A stretch of DNA of 64,000 nt from Bacteroidota bacterium (lineage in GTDB: Bacteria; Bacteroidota; Bacteroidia; NS11-12g; UBA955). Location: contig JAIYAW010000001.1 of the NCBI GenBank assembly GCA_027488835.1, forward strand, positions 300,254-364,253, given 5' to 3'. Below the pieces are notes generated by a model. It was not told where the DNA came from and did no database searches. It saw only the letters and a list, made by a program, of their open reading frames with translations. The translations under genes were made by a program, and so were the position numbers. Shown here in pieces: positions 9,901-18,205 of the stretch. How positions within the stretch are numbered: position 1 is the first letter of the stretch; each line of letters begins with the position of its first letter.

Positions 9901-10196
9901 TTCCTGAATCGGTAATGCCATTGCGTAGAGAGTACAGAACAGAATATGGTATTGCATTGCTTCAATTGGGTGATGAGAAAAAAGCCAAAGAAGTTTTGGA
10001 TGCAAGTGTAAAAGAAAATGTTCAATTTGCTAAATTCTTCAAAAAGTTGGCTGAAGGACAAGAAGGAAACGGAGTATTTGAAAGAGAGTTGAGCAATAGT
10101 CAATATTTCATCAACAGGGCTGTAGAATTTGCAACGAGTAAAAACAAAATGGCTTGGGCTGCGGAATACAAACGTGAGTCAGCAGGTTTATTTTAA
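6924..10196 (+). CDS. DUF2723 multi-pass membrane protein (TMEM260-like, putative glycosyltransferase)
   Basis: 1090 residues. The N-terminal half has about ten hydrophobic segments between residues 8 and 650. The first loop carries the family signature LWDCGEF (Asp35, Glu38) followed by HPPGAPLF (His50), reminiscent of the acidic first loop of protein O-mannosyltransferases. The C-terminal 400 residues are soluble and end in a TPR-like helical stretch. DUF2723 is shared with human TMEM260, reported to be an O-mannosyltransferase, so a lipid-linked-sugar-dependent glycosyltransferase role is plausible; the substrate here is unknown. A long hydrophilic insert (about 330-490) is rich in charged residues. 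It stands alone between gltX and a strong terminator. Confidence 0.8.
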   Translation: MNSFSRLNVIIGWLMFAIALVVYTLTLEPSVSLWDCGEFASAAYKLQVVHPPGAPLFLMIGRLFALMAKSPDQVGFWVNMLSAVSSAGCVMFTYWITVMFAEKLVSPENAQRNTLIFSAGIVAALTNTFLDSFWFSAVEAEVYAMSSFFTSLTFWALLRWYKSEESEGVDRWIVFIGFLIGLALGTHMLNLLVIPTVCLAYYFKKYTVSPKGIFMALIGSAVALGFVMKIIYPGIPWLLANMDKLFVNGFSMPFYSGSIFAIALIFAAIIYLLVWSHKKGSHNWNVIFLTMGFIIFGYSSYAMVIIRSMANPAIDMNNPEDPFKFYGYITREQYGDRPLLYGPYFNAPATGQKDKGRRFFKSKDRYEEGDENIETLFEPYDMDGDGRPENYNTIFPRMGSMEQRHARGYRTNSGMDDVQNRIDELQNSGKALTEQDKQELQTLEYETPTFGNNLKYFFTHQIRYMYMRYFAWNFIGRLNDQQAVSGNSKIDGNWYSGIPFIDNLNVGPMKDLPEYYQNQKAKNAFFFLPLILGILGLVLQYGKKKHDFWLIMTMFVFTGLLIIVYTNQPPSEPRERDYAVVGSFQIFCIWIGLGVISLAEILKKYLKGASAIGAAALSIVLVPINMGYQNWDDHDRSGRYIGIDMAKNFLEPLEPNAVLFCNGDNDTYPLWYAQNVEGIRTDVRIINQSLLPTDWYSMILKDTVYKSAPLPLSWNKEDLQTGAFESPYGITINAAAYPQRRELSQIIKEMQDAKKRNGGETKGIEWNGNKFFIKVDKAAVIAAGIVAPSEANLIEDTISVDIASGRLSKGDLVMYDLIATAAKEGWKRPIYFTSVSGYDFAFLNNYLQLEGLVYRFVPIKGGADRGQPIRIQEFKLYNNLTKRFKYYNMKEKKNFFLDDKAAYVPNDLQQMSLLLANYYIERINGLEQIGKDIKNGYSMMTAGGRDVQVPMAQVPSPLRGYANAIAYYEAFKDSIPNYKTRGIKVLNHILTEIPESVMPLRREYRTEYGIALLQLGDEKKAKEVLDASVKENVQFAKFFKKLAEGQEGNGVFERELSNSQYFINRAVEFATSKNKMAWAAEYKRESAGLF

Positions 10197-10209
10197 TTAA
10201 TGATATTTC

Positions 10210-10235
10210 GTCCCGCCGAAAGGCGGGACTTTTTT
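10210..10235 (+). terminator. strong rho-independent terminator ending exactly at the rlmB ATG
   Basis: GTCCCGCC (10210-10217), GAAA loop, GGCGGGAC (10222-10229), then six T (10230-10235). This is a perfect 8-bp GC-rich stem with a stable tetraloop. It would terminate the DUF2723 transcript. The following three bases are the ATG of rlmB. Confidence 0.85.
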
Positions 10236-11003
10236 ATGTTCAGAAAAGATCCATTACAGAAAAGAGATTCATTTGTTTACGGGGTTCATCCTGTAATTGA
10301 AGCCTTAGAATCAGGCAAAACTATTGATAAAGTTTGGATTCAAGAAGGAGTTCTTCAAGGTCAATTAAAAGACATTTTAATGATGCTTCGTGATAGAAAT
10401 ATCATTTGGAAGCAAGTTCCTATTCAAAAATTAAACACTTTAGTTCGTGGAAATCACCAAGGAATTGTAGTGGCAATTTCTGCTGTAGATTTTGCTAAAC
10501 TGGAGGATGTTATTGCCGATACATACGAAAAAGGTGAGGAGCCATTCGTTTTGATATTGGATGGAGTTACTGATGTTCGTAATTTTGGGGCCATTGCAAG
10601 ATCTGCCTCTTGTGCCGGTGTTCATGCAATTGTAGTTCCTGAAAAAGGAGGAGCCGCCATAAATCCTGATGCCATTAAAACTTCAGCAGGTGCCTTATTT
10701 AAAATCCCAGTTTGTCGTACAAATTCAATGTACGGAACTGTAAAATTATTAAAAAATAGCGGACTATCAATTGTAGGAGCCTCTGAAAAAGGCGCCTCAA
10801 ATTTGTTTACATCTACGATTGACGGGCCGGTTGCCATTATCATGGGAAGCGAAGAAACCGGTATTAGTTTAGATGTTGCCAAATTGTGTGATCAACTCTT
10901 AAAAATTCCTTTATCGCCAAACGGAGTTGAATCATTAAATGTTTCGGTAGCGTCCGGTATTTTCGTTTACGAAGTAAATCGTCAACGCGCAAAGAATTTG
11001 TAA
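10236..11003 (+). CDS. rlmB: 23S rRNA (guanosine-2'-O-)-methyltransferase, TrmH/RlmB family
   Basis: 255 residues from ATG 10236. SPOUT-class enzyme using S-adenosylmethionine; RlmB modifies G2251 of 23S rRNA. An N-terminal substrate-binding domain (FVYGVHPVIEALESG onward) is followed by the SPOUT motifs: LDGVTDVRNFGAIARSA, IMGSEETGI and the knot motif IPLSPNGVESLNVSVA. The alternative ATG at 10200 would encode a 12-residue extension made entirely from the terminator hairpin, so it is rejected. RlmB is the best match; another TrmH-family target is possible. How the gene escapes the terminator that ends at its ATG is unclear. Confidence 0.9.
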   Translation: MFRKDPLQKRDSFVYGVHPVIEALESGKTIDKVWIQEGVLQGQLKDILMMLRDRNIIWKQVPIQKLNTLVRGNHQGIVVAISAVDFAKLEDVIADTYEKGEEPFVLILDGVTDVRNFGAIARSASCAGVHAIVVPEKGGAAINPDAIKTSAGALFKIPVCRTNSMYGTVKLLKNSGLSIVGASEKGASNLFTSTIDGPVAIIMGSEETGISLDVAKLCDQLLKIPLSPNGVESLNVSVASGIFVYEVNRQRAKNL

Positions 11004-11023
11004 GATTTCATTGCAATTAATTG

Positions 11024-11031
11024 TATTTTTG
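11024..11031 (+). promoter_or_regulatory. TATTTTTG promoter box
   Basis: TATTTTTG lies 8 bases before the ATG of the DegT aminotransferase. A TTG at 10998-11000 is 23 bases upstream, at the long end of the accepted -33/-7 spacing. It predicts a very short 5' leader for the nucleotide-sugar operon. Confidence 0.55.
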
Positions 11032-11039
11032 CGACATTT

Positions 11040-12164
11040 ATGCCGCAGACTATGCCAATGGTAAACCTACAAGCCCAATATCATCGCTTCAAAAATGATA
11101 TTGATGCTGCTGTTATCCAGGTAATGGAATCTGCTGATTTTATTCAGGGTTCCCAAGTAAAGAACTTTGAAAATGCCTTGGCTCAACTGCTAAATGTAAA
11201 ACATGTAATCTCTTGCGCCAATGGAACAGATGCCTTACAATTGGCATTTATGTCTTTGGATTTACCTGAAGGATCTGAAATAATTACCCCATCTTTTTCA
11301 TATGCAGCTTTGGCTGAAGTGATTTATTTACTAAAGTTAAAACCGGTTTTTATAGATATCAATGAAAACTCATTTCTTATTGATGTGAGTCTAATTGAAC
11401 AAGTCATAACTCCAAAATCAAAGGCAATCGCACCTGTGCATTTGTTTGGTCAAGTAGCCAATATGGAATTCATTTTAGAAATTGCAAGAAAACACAATCT
11501 CTATGTAATAGAAGACAATGCACAGGCCATTGGCGCTGAGTATTGTTCGACAAGTGTTTCCGGTTTTGGAGGGACATTGGGCCACATTGGAACCACATCC
11601 TTCTTTCCCTCAAAAAATTTAGGTTGCTTTGGTGATGGCGGCGCCGTATTCACCAATGATGACGATTTGGCCATGAAAATTCGCATGATTGCGAATCATG
11701 GACAAGCTGAAAAATATAAACATCAAGTTATTGGCATTAATTCAAGATTAGACTCGATACAAGCTGCTATACTTGGTGTTAAATTACCACATTTGAAATC
11801 GTTTACACATTCAAGGCAAGCGGTGGCTGATAGATATAACCAAAGTTTTGAATCTTTCGAATGGCTGCGCGTCCCTCAAAAAGAAATGAATTCTACACAT
11901 GTTTTTAATCAATATACCCTTGCGTTAAAATCGAAAGAGGATAGGGATTCATTGAAAGAAAATTTGAGTATTAATGGCATACCTTCAATGATATATTATC
12001 CAATTCCATTGCATAAGCAGCCGGCATATTTTCAAAATGTGAGTTTACCAATATCAGAAAAAATTAGTGATCGTGTTTTGAGTTTACCTATTTGTCCAGA
12101 ATTATCTATTGAAAATCAAGAATATATAATACAAACAATTTTAAAATTTTATAAAAATAAATAA
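11040..12164 (+). CDS. DegT/DnrJ/EryC1/StrS sugar aminotransferase (WbpE-like)
   Basis: 374-residue PLP enzyme that transfers an amino group to a keto-sugar nucleotide. Family marks: ISCANGTDALQLA, a pocket Asp/Gln region in IEDNAQAIGAEY, and Schiff-base Lys192 in FFPSKNLGCFGDGG. The overall pattern is closest to the WbpE/QdtB group that makes 3-amino sugars. It opens a three-gene operon with ugd (7 bases apart) and a UDP-xylose synthase. Both neighbours act on UDP-uronate sugars, so a UDP-uronate-derived substrate is possible, but the substrate is not readable from sequence. A second in-frame ATG at 11052 is an alternative start. Confidence 0.88.
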   Translation: MPQTMPMVNLQAQYHRFKNDIDAAVIQVMESADFIQGSQVKNFENALAQLLNVKHVISCANGTDALQLAFMSLDLPEGSEIITPSFSYAALAEVIYLLKLKPVFIDINENSFLIDVSLIEQVITPKSKAIAPVHLFGQVANMEFILEIARKHNLYVIEDNAQAIGAEYCSTSVSGFGGTLGHIGTTSFFPSKNLGCFGDGGAVFTNDDDLAMKIRMIANHGQAEKYKHQVIGINSRLDSIQAAILGVKLPHLKSFTHSRQAVADRYNQSFESFEWLRVPQKEMNSTHVFNQYTLALKSKEDRDSLKENLSINGIPSMIYYPIPLHKQPAYFQNVSLPISEKISDRVLSLPICPELSIENQEYIIQTILKFYKNK

Positions 12165-12171
12165 CAATAAT

Positions 12172-13479
12172 ATGAAAATAGCTGTAGTTGGTACTGGTTA
12201 CGTAGGTTTGGTAAGTGGAACATGTTTCGCTGAAACGGGTAACGATGTAATTTGCGTAGATATTGATCAAAGTAAAGTTGATCGTTTGAGCAATGGTCAA
12301 ATTACGATTTTTGAACCAGGGTTAGAAGTCTTGTTCAAACGCAACTTAAAAGAAGGTAGGTTAAAGTTTACCATCAATTTGGAAGAGGCCATCAAAGATA
12401 GCGTGGTTATCTTTTTGGCATTGCCAACCCCTCCGGGTGAAGATGGTTCGGCCGATTTACGCTATGTTTTGGGTGTTGCCGATCATTTGGGTAAAATCAT
12501 GACCGGTTACAAGGTTATTGTAGATAAGAGTACAGTGCCTGTAGGTACAGCAGATAAAGTGCATGCTGCCATTGCTGCAAACTATAAAGGTGAATTTGAT
12601 GTAGTTTCAAATCCTGAATTTTTGCGCGAAGGTGTTGCTGTTGATGATTTTATGAAACCAGATCGCGTGGTTATTGGTGCTGCAAATCAAAGAGCGTTCG
12701 ACGTAATGGATGAATTGTATGCACCTTATGTGCGACAAGGAAATCCTGTAATGCATATGGATTGCAAAAGTGCTGAGTTAACCAAGTACGCAGCAAATAG
12801 TTTCTTAGCAACAAAAATTTCATTCATGAATGAAATTGCGCGTTTGTGCGAATTGATGGGTGCAGATGTGGATATGGTTAGAAAAGGAGTTGGTAGTGAT
12901 GATCGTATTGGAAAGCGTTTCTTATTTCCTGGTATTGGTTATGGGGGAAGTTGTTTCCCTAAAGATGTGAAAGCATTGGTTCATAGCGCAGCTCAAGTGA
13001 ACTACGATTTCAAAATTTTGAAAGCGGTAGAAGATGTGAATGCAGATCAGAAAAAAGCCTTATTGCCTAAAATCGATGGTCATTTTGGAAGTATTGCTGG
13101 TAAATCTGTAGCAATGTGGGGATTGGCTTTCAAACCAAATACTGACGATATTCGTGAAGCTCCAGCTTTAGAAATGATTGATGCATTAATTGAAAGAGGT
13201 GCTTCAGTGAAATGTTACGACCCTGAAGCTATGGAAAATGTAAAGGAAGTAATGGGCAATAAAGTTACGTTCTGTGAAACGAGCTATGATACTTTAATTG
13301 GTTCAGATTTCTTGGTAATTGCAACTGAATGGCCAGAATTTAGAACGCCTGATTTTGAGAAAATTGGTGCGCAATTAACTGAAAAGGTTATCTTTGATGG
13401 TAGAAATCTATTTGATCTTGAAGTGGTTAAAAAACATGGCTTCAGTTATTACAGCATTGGCAGACAAGATATTAAATGA
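12172..13479 (+). CDS. ugd: UDP-glucose 6-dehydrogenase
   Basis: 435 residues. Oxidises UDP-glucose to UDP-glucuronate with two NAD+. The N-terminal Rossmann motif is [14 protein letters not shown]; the catalytic Cys261 is in [12 protein letters not shown]; the second domain has [17 protein letters not shown]. Full length and complete. The stop overlaps the next start by four bases (ATGA), so its product UDP-glucuronate is delivered directly to the decarboxylase encoded next. UDP-glucuronate may also feed the surface-glycan locus about 7 kb downstream. Confidence 0.95.
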   Translation: MKIAVVGTGYVGLVSGTCFAETGNDVICVDIDQSKVDRLSNGQITIFEPGLEVLFKRNLKEGRLKFTINLEEAIKDSVVIFLALPTPPGEDGSADLRYVLGVADHLGKIMTGYKVIVDKSTVPVGTADKVHAAIAANYKGEFDVVSNPEFLREGVAVDDFMKPDRVVIGAANQRAFDVMDELYAPYVRQGNPVMHMDCKSAELTKYAANSFLATKISFMNEIARLCELMGADVDMVRKGVGSDDRIGKRFLFPGIGYGGSCFPKDVKALVHSAAQVNYDFKILKAVEDVNADQKKALLPKIDGHFGSIAGKSVAMWGLAFKPNTDDIREAPALEMIDALIERGASVKCYDPEAMENVKEVMGNKVTFCETSYDTLIGSDFLVIATEWPEFRTPDFEKIGAQLTEKVIFDGRNLFDLEVVKKHGFSYYSIGRQDIK

Positions 13480-14459
13480 AAAAAGAAAGAGTTTTAATTA
13501 CTGGCGCTGCCGGTTTCTTGGGAAGTCATCTTTGTGATAGATTTATCAAAGAAGGCTACCAAGTAATTGGTATGGATAATTTAATTACGGGTGATTTACG
13601 TAATATTGAACATTTGTTCCATTTGAAAGAGTTCGAATTTTACAATCATGATGTAAGTACTTTTGTTCATGTGCCTGGTGAAATTAAATATATTCTCCAT
13701 TTTGCTTCTCCAGCCAGTCCTATTGATTACCTTAAAATTCCAATTCAAACATTAAAAGTTGGATCTTTGGGTACACACAACCTTCTCGGTTTGGCAATGG
13801 CAAAAAAAGCAAGAATTTTGGTTGCAAGTACGAGTGAAGTATACGGTGATCCAACTGTACATCCTCAAACGGAAGATTATTGGGGAAATGTAAACCCTGT
13901 TGGTCCACGTGGTGTATACGATGAAGCAAAGCGTTTCCAAGAGGCTATTACTATGGCATACCATACATATCATGGGTTGGAAACCAGAATAATACGTATT
14001 TTCAATACTTATGGACCGAGAATGCGTCTAAATGATGGTAGGGTTTTGCCTGCTTTCATGGGACAAGCATTGCGTGGTGAAGATTTAACTGTATTTGGTG
14101 ATGGAAGTCAAACACGTAGTTTTTGCTATGTAGATGATTTGGTTGAAGGAATTTTTAGATTGTTATTGAGCGATTGTGCTGATCCGGTGAATATTGGAAA
14201 TCCTTCTGAAATTACCATTGCTCAGTTTGCTGAGGAAATCATCAAATTAACGGGTACAGACCAAAAGGTGATTTATCATCCGTTGCCAACAGATGATCCA
14301 AAACAACGCCAACCTAATATTACAAAAGCACAGGAAATTTTAGGATGGGAACCTAAGGTAGAAAGAGCCGAAGGATTGAAAATTACTTGGGATTATTTCA
14401 AAGCACTTCCCAAAGAAAGACTATATGAAGATTCTCATCACAGAGAATTTAAAGGTTAA
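13476..14459 (+). CDS. UDP-glucuronate decarboxylase (UDP-xylose synthase)
   Basis: 327-residue extended short-chain dehydrogenase that converts UDP-glucuronate to UDP-xylose through a 4-keto intermediate, keeping NAD+ bound. Evidence: nucleotide motif [12 protein letters not shown], the [11 protein letters not shown] motif that separates this family from plain epimerases, [10 protein letters not shown], and catalytic Tyr148/Lys152 in GVYDEAKR. It has no membrane anchor. It is the last gene of the operon, followed two bases later by a terminator. UDP-xylose would be a donor for glycan synthesis; which transferase uses it is unknown. Confidence 0.93.
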   Translation: MKKERVLITGAAGFLGSHLCDRFIKEGYQVIGMDNLITGDLRNIEHLFHLKEFEFYNHDVSTFVHVPGEIKYILHFASPASPIDYLKIPIQTLKVGSLGTHNLLGLAMAKKARILVASTSEVYGDPTVHPQTEDYWGNVNPVGPRGVYDEAKRFQEAITMAYHTYHGLETRIIRIFNTYGPRMRLNDGRVLPAFMGQALRGEDLTVFGDGSQTRSFCYVDDLVEGIFRLLLSDCADPVNIGNPSEITIAQFAEEIIKLTGTDQKVIYHPLPTDDPKQRQPNITKAQEILGWEPKVERAEGLKITWDYFKALPKERLYEDSHHREFKG

Positions 14460-14460
14460 A

Positions 14461-14486
14461 AAAAGGCTCGAAAGAGCCTTTTTTTG
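14461..14486 (+). terminator. rho-independent terminator of the UDP-sugar operon
   Basis: AAAAGGCTC (14461-14469), GAAA loop, GAGCCTTTT with a T-run to about 14486. Perfect stem with tetraloop, starting two bases after the stop. Confidence 0.9.
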
Positions 14487-14593
14487 TATTAAAGTAACAT
14501 TTTCATATTTTTAACGTTATACTCCTAATGAAAAGAAAAATACGCTCTTACATACTTGATTCTAAGGCAAATCTCAATTCTGCTCCAAGTGTC

Positions 14594-14640
14594 ATGATAG
14601 AAATCTATCATAGAGTTTTTATTCAACAATTCTATTTTTG
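14594..14640 (+). promoter_or_regulatory. candidate operator dyad and promoter of the TonB-like/GLPGLI operon
   Basis: ATGATAGA-AA-TCTATCAT (14594-14611) is a perfect 8-bp dyad. Twenty-one bases later TATTTTTG (14633-14640) fits the -7 consensus, so the dyad lies around the -33 position. The GTG start of the TonB-like gene is 27 bases further. A similar dyad occurs at 45373-45386. Confidence 0.5.
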
Positions 14641-14667
14641 TTTTAACTAATTTATGGCATTGAATTC

Positions 14668-17481
14668 GTGAAAAAGTTTTTAGCCATTTTATGTATGATC
14701 AATGCTTTGGGTTTGTATGGGCAAACCATTTCTGGAAGATTTATTGATTCTACGAATAATTTGAATTTAGAAAATGTATCGGTTATGGCATTAAATTCCG
14801 CCGATAGCATTTTAATTGGTTTTGCACGAACCAATAAAACTGGGGTTTTTGAATTGAAAAATGTTCAATCTAACTCTATAATTCTTATTGCTACCTCACC
14901 GGGTTATGCAGATTATATTGATAGGGTTGAAATTCAAAATAATCAACTCTACTTAGGCAATATGAATATGATTCAAATGTCGCAATTAATTGAAGCAGTT
15001 TTCATTAAGGCTCAAAGGGGTAAAATGAAAATAAAAGGTGACACACTCATTTATTTGGCCGACAGTTTTAAAACGAAGGCCAATGCCACAGTTGAAGATT
15101 TATTAAAGAAATTACCAGGTTTACAGGTGAATAGAAGCGGTGAAATTACAGCCCAAGGCAAGAAAATCGAACGGGTTTTGGTTGATGGAGAAGAATTCTT
15201 TGGCGATGACCCTACCATTGCTACCCGTAATTTAGATGCTCAAAATGTAAAAGAGGTAAAAGTTTATGACGCCCAAAGCGATGAAGCAAAACGAACCGGT
15301 GATAATACAGCATCTAAAGTCAAAACATTGGATATTCGATTGAACGAGGATTCAAAAAAGGGATATTTTGGCAAAATTGGATTGGCCAGTTCTACAGATT
15401 TGAAATTTTCAGAGCAGCGATTGTTATTTAGTTCATTTAAGGCAAAACGCAAGTTTAGCTTATTTGGACTAAGCGGAAATACTGCCAATATAGGAATGAA
15501 TTGGAATGAAAGAAGTGAGTTTGGTAGTGGCAATAATATTTCGATAAATGGGGATGGAAGCACCACAATAAGCTCTAGAAGTGACGACGATTTAAATTCG
15601 AACCAAGGGTTACCATCTTCAAAGGAATTGGGTATGATTTATTCTAATCAATGGGGAAAGCATAAATTGAATATGAATGCCTCTTATAAAGATTTGGGAG
15701 TTATCAATAGAAATACTTCTAAGAGAATTCAATTGTTAACGAACAAGGAATTTTGGAATGCCTCTGAAATGAATGATACATCCAATAAAAATCAATTCAA
15801 AATTTCAGGGAACTGGGATTATCAAATTGATTCGGTTACATCTCTATTAGTAACTGCAAAAGGAATTGTTGGTGGGTCGTTAACAAATTCATTTTATAAT
15901 GGATTGTCAGCTTTGAATCAAACTGACACGGTGAATAATCAAGGTAAACAAGGATTGGATTCGTCGCTTAGTTATTCGTTTAATACCAATATGAGGCTTT
16001 CTCATAATTTTTCAAAAAAGGGTAGAATTTTGAGCGGCACTATGGGATTTTCAACTTCCAATTTAGATGGAGGCAATAGGCAAAATTCAACCAATGCACT
16101 CCGAAATGCCAATGCAATTTCAGGATATGATAAATTTACGTTGAATCAAACTCGAAATAATATTTCTAAAAGTCAAAACTATGGAGCCTCATTAAATTAT
16201 ATTGAACCATTGAATAAGGCGTTTGATTTAACCTTCGGAGTCGATTATAACTTATCAAAACAATGGAATTTATTGGATGTATTTAATTCTTCAGGGGGAA
16301 TTATGAAAATAGATTCTTTGGGAAATGATTATCTGCTGGGACAATCAAAAATGAGCGGAAATTTTGGTGTACAATGGCATAACAAAAAATGGAATGTAAG
16401 TTTAAGTATGAGACCCCAAACATCGAATATCCTTCAGGATGAAAAAACACGACAATTAAACTTGGATAAGTCTTATTCTGCTTTGTTGCCAAGTGTGAAT
16501 GTGGTTTGGAATTATTCTAAAAGTGGTTCAATTAATTTATTTTACAATGCGCAAGTGAATTTGCCAACTGCATCAATGCTTCAACCGATTTTTAATAACT
16601 CTAATCCGCTTTATATTTCTCAGGGAAATACGAAATTGAGTCAAGGATTGTCGCATAATTATGGATGGAGTTATCATGGTGGAAACATGTTAAAACAATC
16701 TTGGTATATGTTATCTGGTAATTTCAATTATTATGCGAGTAATTTTATAAGTACTTCTAACATTGATAGCTTGGGTAGAACCTTGTCATCTACAGAAATG
16801 GGGAATGGGAATTACAATTTAAATAGTTGGCTTTACTTGAATAAGGGGATTTCTGGAACACCAATTTCCTTTGGATTGAGTGCTGGAATTAATCGGTCAT
16901 CAAGTCAAATAATTCAAAATGAAACTTTGGGCAAAAACATGAGCCAGAGTTTGACTTTGCAGCCAACTACTTATATCGAATTAGGTGGGATTTTTATGAT
17001 AGATTTAAATTATAATTTTACCCGATATAGCAATACCAGTGAGTTGAACTCATCCTTTAGCAATGTAAACTATATTCAAAGTGTTTCTGCAGGAATCAAT
17101 CTTGGCCCATTTAATAAAACTACATTTGATAAAAAGGTAAAAACTAAGGATGAGAGCAATGGTTGGAGTTTGTCGGTTGATTATGAAGCGAATTTCCGTC
17201 AGCAAACTTCCATTTATAACGTACCAAATAATAAGTTGGTTAATGGGCAAATTAGTTATACGTATAAAAAGGAAAGAGAGATTATTTTCAGTTTAAAGGT
17301 GAATGACTTGTTGAATCAAAACATCAGTTACTCTCGATTTGTGTCAGGAAATCAAATTTATGAAACTACAAATTCTGCATTTAAAAGGTATTTTCTATTC
17401 AATGTAGTTTACAAATTCAAAAACAAACCTAAAAGTTCAACCAATAACGAAACTTCAAATGAAATCGGTTCAGTTAAATAA
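14668..17481 (+). CDS. TonB-receptor-like outer membrane beta-barrel protein
   Basis: 937 residues from a GTG start. A signal peptide (MKKFLAILCMINALGLYGQ) is followed by a carboxypeptidase-regulatory-like beta-sandwich (about 20-105), a plug-like region (DLLKKLPGLQVN through VLVDGEEFFGDD) and a long beta-barrel rich in Ser, Asn and aromatic residues, ending in a strand with a near-C-terminal aromatic (FLFNVVYKFKN). The type is the outer-membrane barrel class that often pairs with GLPGLI proteins in Bacteroidota. It overlaps the next gene by 23 bases. The ligand is unknown and no SusD partner is encoded nearby. Confidence 0.85.
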   Translation: MKKFLAILCMINALGLYGQTISGRFIDSTNNLNLENVSVMALNSADSILIGFARTNKTGVFELKNVQSNSIILIATSPGYADYIDRVEIQNNQLYLGNMNMIQMSQLIEAVFIKAQRGKMKIKGDTLIYLADSFKTKANATVEDLLKKLPGLQVNRSGEITAQGKKIERVLVDGEEFFGDDPTIATRNLDAQNVKEVKVYDAQSDEAKRTGDNTASKVKTLDIRLNEDSKKGYFGKIGLASSTDLKFSEQRLLFSSFKAKRKFSLFGLSGNTANIGMNWNERSEFGSGNNISINGDGSTTISSRSDDDLNSNQGLPSSKELGMIYSNQWGKHKLNMNASYKDLGVINRNTSKRIQLLTNKEFWNASEMNDTSNKNQFKISGNWDYQIDSVTSLLVTAKGIVGGSLTNSFYNGLSALNQTDTVNNQGKQGLDSSLSYSFNTNMRLSHNFSKKGRILSGTMGFSTSNLDGGNRQNSTNALRNANAISGYDKFTLNQTRNNISKSQNYGASLNYIEPLNKAFDLTFGVDYNLSKQWNLLDVFNSSGGIMKIDSLGNDYLLGQSKMSGNFGVQWHNKKWNVSLSMRPQTSNILQDEKTRQLNLDKSYSALLPSVNVVWNYSKSGSINLFYNAQVNLPTASMLQPIFNNSNPLYISQGNTKLSQGLSHNYGWSYHGGNMLKQSWYMLSGNFNYYASNFISTSNIDSLGRTLSSTEMGNGNYNLNSWLYLNKGISGTPISFGLSAGINRSSSQIIQNETLGKNMSQSLTLQPTTYIELGGIFMIDLNYNFTRYSNTSELNSSFSNVNYIQSVSAGINLGPFNKTTFDKKVKTKDESNGWSLSVDYEANFRQQTSIYNVPNNKLVNGQISYTYKKEREIIFSLKVNDLLNQNISYSRFVSGNQIYETTNSAFKRYFLFNVVYKFKNKPKSSTNNETSNEIGSVK

Positions 17482-18205
17482 AAAAGCATTCGTTTGGGGT
17501 ATACTTTTATTGGTTGCTTCGGAATTAAGTGCTCAGTTTTCGGATTCTTTCACCATTTATTATACGAAAACAACAAATATTCATAAGCAATTGCCAGATG
17601 AGCCATGGGTAGAACAAATAAAGAAAGGTATTCCAAAGTTTAAGAAGGAAAAATATATACTCGTTGGTAAGAATGGTATTTCAACTTACAGAATAGATCC
17701 TGAAAATGAAACTAGTTTTACAGCTCCAGAGTGGCTAATACCATCGGCAGCGAACGAGGTAATTCTCTATCCAGATTCATTAAAATTAAAAAAAGATTTT
17801 GCAGGCAGTGAATTCATGATTTGTGATTCGCATTTTAATTTTAAGTGGAGAATCACCAATGACAAGCGCAATATTGCGGGTTACAATTGCAGAAAGGCAA
17901 TTGCTAAATTTCAAGATAGCATTATTATTTATGCATTCTTTGCAGAAGAATTGATAGGGTCGCAAGGGCCTGAAGTTATACGAGGACTTCCAGGTGTTGT
18001 TTTGGGACTTGGCATTCCCATGTTTTATACCAATTGGTTTGCAGAAAAAGTTGTGCTCAATGCAAAAGGATATAATCCAAAATTACCAATTAAAAAGAAG
18101 CAAAAGCAATATACAAAGCTCATGCTACATACAGAAATGGAAAAATTATTCGGAGGTAAATGGAATCCCGATGCCGAAAAAATGTATTGGAAGTTATTTT
18201 TTTAG
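17459..18205 (+). CDS. GLPGLI family protein
   Basis: 248 residues with a signal peptide (to about SELSAQ). The family is named after a short motif, seen here as IRGLPGVVLGL (about 175-185). Members are exported, of unknown function and specific to Bacteroidota, and commonly follow a TonB-like barrel gene. The ATG lies inside the upstream gene, giving a 23-base overlap and probable coupled translation. Its stop overlaps the stop of rlmN on the other strand by four bases. Confidence 0.85.
   Translation: MKSVQLNKKAFVWGILLLVASELSAQFSDSFTIYYTKTTNIHKQLPDEPWVEQIKKGIPKFKKEKYILVGKNGISTYRIDPENETSFTAPEWLIPSAANEVILYPDSLKLKKDFAGSEFMICDSHFNFKWRITNDKRNIAGYNCRKAIAKFQDSIIIYAFFAEELIGSQGPEVIRGLPGVVLGLGIPMFYTNWFAEKVVLNAKGYNPKLPIKKKQKQYTKLMLHTEMEKLFGGKWNPDAEKMYWKLFF

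Noticed and set aside
10200-10235. N-terminal extension of rlmB starting at ATG 10200
   Set aside because: The extra 12 residues are encoded by a perfect terminator hairpin and match nothing expected at the RlmB N-terminus.
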